Origin: Sphingomonas sp.
GTDB taxonomy: Bacteria; Pseudomonadota; Alphaproteobacteria; Sphingomonadales; Sphingomonadaceae
DNA length: 9,387 nt
Direction of reading: 5' to 3'
NCBI GenBank assembly: GCA_019747165.1
Contig: JAIERC010000341.1
Location: 1 to 9,387 of the forward strand
Part shown: positions 1 through 5,291 of the stretch, one piece after another
Layout: each line of letters starts with the position of its first letter
Numbering within the stretch: the stretch's first letter is position 1
Program-made: the position numbers and the translations under genes
Notes under the pieces: model-generated
What the model saw: only the letters and a program-made list of their open reading frames with translations
What the model was told of the DNA's origin: nothing
The model's database searches: none

Positions 1-949
1 CATAGCCCTTTTCCTTGAGCAGATCGCCGGTATCAAAGCCCAGATCGCCTGCCCCCTTGGGCGCGACGATGTCATAGATATTGCCCCATTCCTGCGCCCA
101 CATATTGCCCAGCAAATCGGCGCGGATCGGCCCAGTCTTGGGTTGCACTGCATCGCCATATTTGGCGTTGAGCTTGGCACGCGTATAGGCGTGGAGCGCG
201 CGATAGAGTGGCTCAACCTCGCGCCATAATTTGTCAGTCAGCGCCGCGAATTCCTTCGGGCTCATGTCATAGCCCGAGCGCCACATTGCGCCGACATCGG
301 GATAGCCGAGTTCGGTCGCGCCTTGGTTGGCGATCACGACGCTGCGGGCATAATCGTCATGCATTTGTGCGCCGACATTATCGTGCCAGCTGACCCACAT
401 TTCCTTGGATTTCGCCGGATCGCGCACCGTGCCCATCGCCGCTTCGATATCGCTGCCGTTGATTGGCTTGCCATCTAGCGTGCCCTTGCCCTTGCCATAT
501 TGCGAGGACATCCGCGTGACGATCGTCGCCAGTTCATCTGCGGCGCCCGGCTTGGTCGGGGCCGGCAGTGTGATCGTGCCGCGCAGCAGATCGAGTTTGC
601 GGATCGTGTCGGGCGAGAGATCGGCCACTTTCTGGAACCGGGCGGCCTCTAGCGCGAGTCTGACGGCGAGTTCGGTGCCCTCTGCCCCTGACTTGGCGGC
701 GAGCGCATCGGTATCATCGGTGATATAGGTGGCGTTCACCCATTGGATGCGGTTGGCATCGATCGAGTATGCAGCCAGCTGCTTTTCAGCGGCGGCCACA
801 AAGGCATCAGCGTCGGCGGCGGTGAGCGCTACCGTCATGGCCGCAGCTTCAGCGGCGGGCTTTTTATCCGTGGCGTTTGCTGGGCTGGCGAACAGCGCGA
901 TCGACAGCGCAATCGCCGACAACGAAGCCGATGCGGGGAGGCGGTTCAT
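1..949 (-). CDS. M2-family peptidyl-dipeptidase (ACE-like), exported, C-terminal part outside window
   Basis: Peptidase family M2 enzymes are zinc carboxydipeptidases related to angiotensin-converting enzyme; bacterial members remove C-terminal dipeptides in the periplasm. About 316 N-terminal residues are present. Residues 1-26 form a signal peptide (MNR, then a hydrophobic Ala/Leu/Ile core, ending in ANA before TDKK). Residues after about 45 match the family: an FVAAAEKQL stretch, WVNATYITDDT, then near the window edge GPIRADLLGNMWAQEWGNIYD, which corresponds to the conserved LLGNMWAQ block of ACE. The zinc motif HExxH lies further along and is not in the window, so catalytic competence cannot be judged. 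The ATG at 949 is chosen because AGAGGA (956-961) lies 6 bases upstream; an in-frame ATG at 955 directly abuts that ribosome binding site. The gene follows the hydrolase after 58 bases on the same strand with no visible terminator between, so read-through is possible. The family call is strong. Confidence 0.93.
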   Translation of the reverse strand, partial: MNRLPASASLSAIALSIALFASPANATDKKPAAEAAAMTVALTAADADAFVAAAEKQLAAYSIDANRIQWVNATYITDDTDALAAKSGAEGTELAVRLALEAARFQKVADLSPDTIRKLDLLRGTITLPAPTKPGAADELATIVTRMSSQYGKGKGTLDGKPINGSDIEAAMGTVRDPAKSKEMWVSWHDNVGAQMHDDYARSVVIANQGATELGYPDVGAMWRSGYDMSPKEFAALTDKLWREVEPLYRALHAYTRAKLNAKYGDAVQPKTGPIRADLLGNMWAQEWGNIYDIVAPKGAGDLGFDTGDLLKEKGY

Positions 950-1007
950 GGGCATTCCTCTGCTTTTCATTTTGATCGGGCTACAGGACCAGACTGCGCC
1001 AACAGGG

Positions 1008-1763
1008 TCAACCCGCCAAAAAGCGTGCAATTGCCTCGCCCAGCTCGGGTTTCACCACCGCGCTCATGTGATTGCCGGGCACTTCGACATAACGCGCTTG
1101 TGGCAGCGCCCTGGCCAGTGCCTCGGCCGATCCATTGTCGAAATCATCCTTGCCGGACAGCACCAGCACGGGCTGGGCAATGGCGGCCAGATCGGCATCG
1201 GTCATGTTCACAAAGGTGTCGAGAATATGGATCAGCGCCTGGGGATCGCCATTACTGGACTTTAAAAAGGCTCTGGCCAGCCATTCCGCAGACCCGCTGG
1301 CAAAGGTGCCGGGATGGGTGAGGACAGTACGGAAAAAGTCGATCCGCTTGCCGTTCTGCGTGAGTCCCTCATACCCCATGCCCGAAAAGATCACGCGGCG
1401 GGGTGTCGCGCCGAGCACCAGCATCCGTCCCGTCGTCCGTCCGCCCAGCGAATAACCGCCCAAATCATAATCGCTGAGTCCAAGATGCTCGATCAGCGCC
1501 AACCCATCCTTCGCCAGCACGTCGAGCGGATAGGCCTCGGCATCGTGTGGTTTGGCGCTGTCGCCATGCGCGCGCAGATCAGGCATGATCACGCGAAAGC
1601 CGCGCGCAGCAATCGCGGCGGCATGGCCGTATTTGATCCAGTTGGTGTTGGCGTCCGAGAACAGCCCATGCAGCAGCAGCACCGACCGCCCCTCCCCGAT
1701 CTCCCGCCAGACGAGATCGGCACCGTCAAAACCGGCATAATGGTGGATGGTCGGGTCTGTCAT
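1008..1763 (-). CDS. alpha/beta-fold hydrolase
   Basis: A 251-residue soluble enzyme of the alpha/beta hydrolase fold, the usual length for the family. Visible landmarks in order are the oxyanion-hole HG at 32-33 (LLLHGLFSD), the PDLRAHGDS strand-turn near 61-69, the nucleophile elbow GYSLGG with Ser105, the acid in VLSGKDD (Asp206 or Asp207), and the catalytic His232 in PGNHMSAV. All three triad elements are in the expected order and spacing, so it is probably active as an esterase, lipase-like or C-C hydrolase. The substrate cannot be read from sequence. No signal peptide is seen, so it should be cytoplasmic. The start ATG overlaps the stop of the upstream GFA gene as ATGA (1760-1763), and there is no good separate ribosome binding site, which points to translational coupling. 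Stop is TGA at 1008-1010. Confidence 0.92.
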   Translation of the reverse strand: MTDPTIHHYAGFDGADLVWREIGEGRSVLLLHGLFSDANTNWIKYGHAAAIAARGFRVIMPDLRAHGDSAKPHDAEAYPLDVLAKDGLALIEHLGLSDYDLGGYSLGGRTTGRMLVLGATPRRVIFSGMGYEGLTQNGKRIDFFRTVLTHPGTFASGSAEWLARAFLKSSNGDPQALIHILDTFVNMTDADLAAIAQPVLVLSGKDDFDNGSAEALARALPQARYVEVPGNHMSAVVKPELGEAIARFLAG

Positions 1764-2206
1764 GCCATCAGCTTCATGAACGCGGCGGGGGGCGCATTTT
1801 CCTCGAAGCTCGGCACAGCGGGGTCGATCGTCAGCCAGGGCTGTTTGCGCTTGGTCCAGATGTGCATCATCGGGCTCAGCGTTTCCGCCGCATCGAGCGT
1901 CCCTGCCCGCACCACGGCCATCATCGGCCAGACCGTATTGGTGTTCCACAACCGCGTATGGCAGATGCTGCATACATGCTGGGTCGACATGCCACCGCTC
2001 GGGCGTTCGGCGGCATATTCCACGACGGGCCCGGTGGCGGTGATGGCATCGCTGCGGATCATCGCCTGCTCGGTAAAGGCGCTGCCCGACCAGGTCTGGC
2101 AATGCTGGCAATGGCAGGCATAGACCGGCGGCATCTTGTCCCCCGCTAGCGTGTAACGGCACGCGCCGCAGCGGCAGCCGCCCTCGATCTGGTTTGCCAC
2201 ATTCAT
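1760..2206 (-). CDS. GFA-family (CENP-V/Gfa-like) zinc-binding protein
   Basis: A 148-residue member of the GFA family, named after glutathione-dependent formaldehyde-activating enzyme; most members have no proven reaction, so only a family name is given. Zinc ligands are visible: the N-terminal C11-x-C13-x-x-C16 (GGCRCGACRYTL), the CHCxxC cluster C31-x-C33-x-x-C36 followed by WSGSAF, and the C-terminal pair C79-x-x-C82 in HVCSICHTRLW. This last pair departs slightly from the common FCxxCGT form because His replaces Gly. The rest (GTLDAAETLSPMMHIWTKRKQPW) also fits the family. The ATG at 2206 starts right before the conserved Gly-Cys-Arg-Cys block; the open frame continues upstream but only antiparallel to the RES gene. 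Its start overlaps the RES stop as ATGA (2203-2206), and its own stop overlaps the hydrolase start in the same way, placing it mid-operon. Confidence 0.9.
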   Translation of the reverse strand: MNVANQIEGGCRCGACRYTLAGDKMPPVYACHCQHCQTWSGSAFTEQAMIRSDAITATGPVVEYAAERPSGGMSTQHVCSICHTRLWNTNTVWPMMAVVRAGTLDAAETLSPMMHIWTKRKQPWLTIDPAVPSFEENAPPAAFMKLMA

Positions 2207-2739
2207 CCCCAATGCTGATCGCTGTTGGACAGAATAGCCGGAAACGCGGTCCCCGCAACGGTAACGCTGGGCGCGCCCGGCCCGTTCCAGCGAAACAACG
2301 TTACGTGCCAGCCGTCCGGAATATGGCGCGACCGGTCGATAATGCCGTCCGCGCCGGTTGCCCGCACAGCATCGGCATTCCGCCAAGATAGCGGCTCTTG
2401 CCCCGCCGCTAGCGCCGCGCGCCAATTCACGTTCGAGTCCTCACGATCAATCCCTAGAGCGATGCAAGCCGCCTCGTCGCGCTGATCGAAGATTCTAGCC
2501 TGAGCGAGTTCAAGCGGCACGATCATCCGCGCTAGGCCATCCTCACGCATGTATCCCGACACCGCAATGCGCGCCCAGTCGGGATCGCAGGTCAGGTACA
2601 ATGCCGCCTGACCGACCCGGTGATATCGCCCCGCGCTCTGCGGGCCAGGCGGCGCAAGGACGGCACCGACCCGGTCGGCCAGGATAGCGCGATAAAAGCG
2701 CCCGGAAATTGTCAGCAGCGGGACCGGAGACCCCGCCAA
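2203..2739 (-). CDS. RES-domain protein (RES family NAD+ phosphorylase-like), orphan
   Basis: A 178-residue protein that resembles the RES domain, known mainly from Xre/RES toxin-antitoxin systems whose toxins degrade NAD+. The resemblance comes from RFYRA (14-18), AGRYHRVG (37-43, matching the GRWNxxG motif), ALYLTCDPDWA (46-56), PSW-like LSW (117-119) followed by GADGIIDRS with Ser136, and WHVTLFRWN (144-152). The residue 11 positions after Tyr48, where toxins carry the conserved Glu, is Ala59, so classic toxin activity is doubtful. No Xre-type antitoxin gene lies beside it. Instead it sits 4 bases after the asd stop and overlaps the GFA start by ATGA. The first usable start is TTG at 2739, with only a weak purine stretch upstream, so translation probably depends on coupling to asd. 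A later start would cut into the domain. The domain assignment is by eye and is likely but not certain. Confidence 0.75.
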   Translation of the reverse strand: MAGSPVPLLTISGRFYRAILADRVGAVLAPPGPQSAGRYHRVGQAALYLTCDPDWARIAVSGYMREDGLARMIVPLELAQARIFDQRDEAACIALGIDREDSNVNWRAALAAGQEPLSWRNADAVRATGADGIIDRSRHIPDGWHVTLFRWNGPGAPSVTVAGTAFPAILSNSDQHWG

Positions 2740-2743
2740 CGCT

Positions 2744-3772
2744 TCAAGCAGCCTTCTTCAGATGCCGCCGACCGAGCAATTCGGCGATCTGCACCGCGTT
2801 GAGCGCCGCTCCTTTGCGGAGGTTATCGCTGACGCACCACAGCACCAGGCCGTTGTCGACGGTCGGGTCTTCACGGACGCGGCTGACAAAGGTCGCATAG
2901 TCCCCGACGCATTCGATCGGGGTCACGTACCCGCCATCCTCGCGCTTATCGACCAGCATCACGCCGGGGGCTTCGCGCAGCAGGCTTTGCGCCTTCTTGG
3001 CTGAAATCTCGCGCTCAAACTCGATCGTGATCGCTTCGCTATGGCCGACAAACACCGGCACGCGCACGCAGGTTGCCGTGACCTTGATCTTGGGATCGAG
3101 GATCTTCTTGGTCTCGACCACCATTTTCCATTCCTCGGACGTCGATCCATCATCGTGGAAATCGCCGATATGCGGGATCACGTTGAACGCAATCTGCTTG
3201 GTGAACTTGTGCGCTTCCGCACTGTCACCGACAAAGATGTTACGGCTCTGCTCGAACAGCTCATCCATCCCCATCTTGCCCGCGCCAGACACCGATTGAT
3301 AGGTAGAGACGACCACGCGCTTGATCGTCGCGTAATCATGCAGCGGCTTCAGCGCGACGACCATTTGTGCGGTGGAGCAATTGGGGTTGGCGATGATGTT
3401 CTTGCGGCGATACCCGTCGATATCCTGCGGGTTCACCTCGGGCACGATCAGCGGCACGTCCGGGTCCATGCGGTAGAGCGACGCATTGTCGATCACGGTG
3501 CAGCCCGCCGCCGCAAAGCGTGGCGCGTGCAGCCTCGATCCTTCGGAGCCGATCGCGAACAACGCCATATCCCAGCCGGTGGGATCGAAATGTTCGAGAT
3601 TCTGGACCTTGAGCATCCGGCCGCTATCGCCGAAATCAATCTCGATGCCCTGGCTGCGCGACGAGGCGACCGCTGCCACATCAGCCAAAGGAAATTCGCG
3701 TTCGGCCAAAATGTTGAGCATTTCACGCCCGACATTGCCCGTCGCGCCGACAACGACGATCCGATATCCCAT
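2744..3772 (-). CDS. asd: aspartate-semialdehyde dehydrogenase
   Basis: Aspartate-semialdehyde dehydrogenase reduces L-4-aspartyl phosphate to L-aspartate 4-semialdehyde with NADPH, the branch point to lysine/diaminopimelate, threonine, methionine and isoleucine. It is a cytoplasmic enzyme. The 342-residue product has the N-terminal nucleotide-binding GATGNVG (9-15), the nucleophile Cys132 in NPNCSTAQ, the TYQSVSGAG loop with Gln159, the EEWKMVVET segment (213-221), and Arg237 and His244 in RVPVFVGHSEA, so the full catalytic set is present. Length fits the proteobacterial short type. The ATG at 3772 is preferred because GGAG (3779-3782) lies 6 bases upstream; a GTG at 3784 would add four residues (ending MERV before MGY) but lacks that spacing. 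It is the first gene of a tight minus-strand cluster, with the RES gene starting 4 bases after its stop, and is probably driven from the 3773-4057 divergent spacer. Confidence 0.97.
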   Translation of the reverse strand: MGYRIVVVGATGNVGREMLNILAEREFPLADVAAVASSRSQGIEIDFGDSGRMLKVQNLEHFDPTGWDMALFAIGSEGSRLHAPRFAAAGCTVIDNASLYRMDPDVPLIVPEVNPQDIDGYRRKNIIANPNCSTAQMVVALKPLHDYATIKRVVVSTYQSVSGAGKMGMDELFEQSRNIFVGDSAEAHKFTKQIAFNVIPHIGDFHDDGSTSEEWKMVVETKKILDPKIKVTATCVRVPVFVGHSEAITIEFEREISAKKAQSLLREAPGVMLVDKREDGGYVTPIECVGDYATFVSRVREDPTVDNGLVLWCVSDNLRKGAALNAVQIAELLGRRHLKKAA

Positions 3773-3778
3773 CACACG

Positions 3779-3782
3779 CTCC
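3779..3782 (-). promoter_or_regulatory. ribosome binding site of asd
   Basis: GGAG on the minus strand, 6 bases before the ATG at 3772. It decides the asd start against the in-frame GTG at 3784, whose codon begins immediately before this motif. Confidence 0.6.
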
Positions 3783-4044
3783 ACAATTCTTCATTACTAC
3801 GGTGTTTCGACGGCGAATACGCTTCTTGCACGTCCTGTCCAGCCGTCATGCGTAGGGATTGTCCCCACTTTAGCCCTTGATTGGCGATTGCAAGCTGAAC
3901 TCGATCAGTTGTGGACCGGTCACCCGCGCCGATTCCCCTTGATGTAATCGTTCCGGACCCAATTCCACCCTGCCCGGCTGAGAATCGAGCTTATGATCCC
4001 CCGGCATCGCGCGCTGCACACCGAATAGATCAATTGCCCCAATC

Positions 4045-4050
4045 AAGGAG
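4045..4050 (+). promoter_or_regulatory. ribosome binding site of the plus-strand membrane protein gene
   Basis: AAGGAG, a strong Shine-Dalgarno match, lies 7 bases before the ATG at 4058. It fixes the start there, although the frame is open back to an ATG at 3911. The 49 upstream codons give a proline-rich stretch of no recognisable character and have no comparable ribosome binding site. Confidence 0.85.
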
Positions 4051-4057
4051 AGCAGCA

Positions 4058-5188
4058 ATGCAGTTGGAAAAAATGGACAAATCACCAAGCGCGTTGGCGC
4101 TTGAAATCATGGATAGTCTGAAGGGTCGGTACGGTGTCGATCTTGCCGCCATCGCCAAGAACGATGCGCTGACCGTTGAACAGCGCCGACGCAAGATGAT
4201 CGCTCGACTGCTCGAGGCAACGCTTGCTGGTATTGACGACTATAATCGGACCGAAGGCATTGAACTTGAACCGCACGATTCAAACCCCCTGGTGATGGCT
4301 GCCCTGGCCGAGGAAAAGACGGAGATCGAGCCGAATATCAGCCTGACGCAGCACAATTTTGAAATTGTCCGTGGCTATCGCGGCCAGGAAGTGACCGACT
4401 ATGTCTATGGCCTGTCGAAGCGGCTGGAGGCGATGCAGAACGCCAAAACGCCAGGCCAATTGGCGATTGAAATCGGCGCGGGTGCCCTGTTTAGCATCGG
4501 TGTGGCGATGGCCAAACTAACCTGGACTGCGTGGCGGGGCGGTGCCACCTTCCTTGCGGCTCTCCGTACCGGCATTACGACGCTGGGCATGAAAACTGCC
4601 ATCACCGTAATCGTTATCGTGCTGGTCGCCTTTCTGCTCTATTTGTTTCTCGAAAATCCCAAAAAGGTCCTCGCGCTCGTTTTCAATGATACCGAGCATG
4701 ACTTTGTTGTGACCAATTGGCGCGCCGGACTGGAAGGTGGCACTGGCAGCAATCTGTATGTTGCCCATGGCCATGTGGAAAACTTCATGCAGGACCATGC
4801 AACGGGCGATCTTGATTCGCCGCTGGTGCAAGTTCGCCAGCGATTCTTCTTCGCTCCCAATGATCCCGACAATGTGATTTTTGGCGGCGTCTATTTCGCG
4901 GATCGCAATGTTGGGCTGCGCGGCAGCGAAGGGGTGATGTTGTTTACCTCGACATCGACCGACCTGTCCTTCGCCCATCTTTATGCTGTGCCGTACGTCA
5001 ACGACAACGGCACGAACATGCGACTGATGACAGGCAAAAGGCCCAATTTGGAGACGCTGTTCCGTGAAATGTACGATTCGCGCAAAGTGCGGGTCGATTT
5101 TGCGGAAGGCGGCTTCCGTTTTACATCTACAGTGAATGACGCGCGTGGAGGGGTGGTCGGCCTGATCGGCTCGATTTCGGCAACCTGA
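4058..5188 (+). CDS. unrecognised single-pass membrane protein with C-terminal beta-rich domain
   Basis: I do not recognise this 376-residue protein. Residues 1-130 are charged and probably mostly helical (for example LTVEQRRRKMIARLLEATLAG near 39-58), with no signal peptide, so they are likely cytoplasmic. Residues 134-172 are moderately hydrophobic and Gly/Ala-rich, possibly membrane-associated. Residues 178-198 (MKTAITVIVIVLVAFLLYLFL) form one clear transmembrane helix. Residues 206-376 look like a compact beta-rich domain: FNDTEHDFVVTNW, then RQRFFFAP, FGGVYFADRN, GSEGVMLF, YAVPYVNDNGTN and a closing RFTSTVNDARGGVVGLIGSI. That domain has a faint flavour of small membrane-binding beta-sandwiches (actinoporin or aegerolysin type), but this is a guess from texture, not a match. 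It is the only plus-strand gene here, divergent from asd and convergent with the S9 peptidase gene, so it appears to be its own transcription unit. The open frame and ribosome binding site make it a convincing gene. Confidence 0.88.
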   Translation: MQLEKMDKSPSALALEIMDSLKGRYGVDLAAIAKNDALTVEQRRRKMIARLLEATLAGIDDYNRTEGIELEPHDSNPLVMAALAEEKTEIEPNISLTQHNFEIVRGYRGQEVTDYVYGLSKRLEAMQNAKTPGQLAIEIGAGALFSIGVAMAKLTWTAWRGGATFLAALRTGITTLGMKTAITVIVIVLVAFLLYLFLENPKKVLALVFNDTEHDFVVTNWRAGLEGGTGSNLYVAHGHVENFMQDHATGDLDSPLVQVRQRFFFAPNDPDNVIFGGVYFADRNVGLRGSEGVMLFTSTSTDLSFAHLYAVPYVNDNGTNMRLMTGKRPNLETLFREMYDSRKVRVDFAEGGFRFTSTVNDARGGVVGLIGSISAT

Positions 5189-5194
5189 TCGAAC

Positions 5195-5227
5195 GGTGGC
5201 GCGCGAGGCCTGCCCTTGCGCGCCGCC
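5195..5227 (+). terminator. GC-rich hairpin after the plus-strand gene, probable terminator without U-tract
   Basis: Bases 5195-5208 pair with 5214-5227 to give a 14-bp stem around the loop CCTGC. Two of the pairs are G-T wobbles (5197/5225 and 5205/5217), which pair only in RNA read from the plus strand; on the minus strand they become A-C mismatches. It begins 6 bases after the stop of the plus-strand gene. There is no T run after it, so termination may be weak or the hairpin may act as a 3' stabiliser. Confidence 0.6.
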
Positions 5228-5250
5228 AGCCGACTGGGTGATCAATGGTA

Positions 5251-5268
5251 CGTCCTTATGAAAGGGCG
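5251..5268. other. small hairpin in convergent spacer
   Basis: CGTCCTT (5251-5257) and AAGGGCG (5262-5268) can form a 7-bp stem with one wobble and the loop ATGA. It lies between the ends of the plus-strand gene and the S9 peptidase gene. It has no T-tract on either strand and could be chance; any terminator role for the S9 gene is only a suggestion. Confidence 0.25.
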
Positions 5269-5291
5269 ACGCACCTCATCCATCGCAGCTG

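Noticed and set aside
1764..2258. Extension of the hydrolase frame upstream to a 416-residue protein
   Set aside because: The added 165 residues lie in the wrong frame across the GFA gene and look like nothing, while the hydrolase fold begins right after the ATG at 1763.
2203..2739. Classical Xre/RES toxin-antitoxin module
   Set aside because: Only the RES-like half is present; both neighbours are enzymes (asd and a GFA-family protein), and no helix-turn-helix antitoxin frame is seen.
3041..3880. A 279-codon plus-strand open frame antisense to asd
   Set aside because: It lies opposite a clear asd gene, its translation is rich in His/Arg/Asp as expected for a shadow frame, and it has no recognisable domain or ribosome binding site.
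3911..4057. 49 extra N-terminal codons on the plus-strand membrane protein
   Set aside because: AAGGAG is placed ideally for the ATG at 4058, and the upstream part is a proline-rich stretch without a ribosome binding site.
4058..5188. Horizontal acquisition of the plus-strand gene based on low GC
   Set aside because: Four sampled 60-base lines gave about 52-57% GC, but lines from asd gave 52-55%, so the difference from its neighbours is not convincing.
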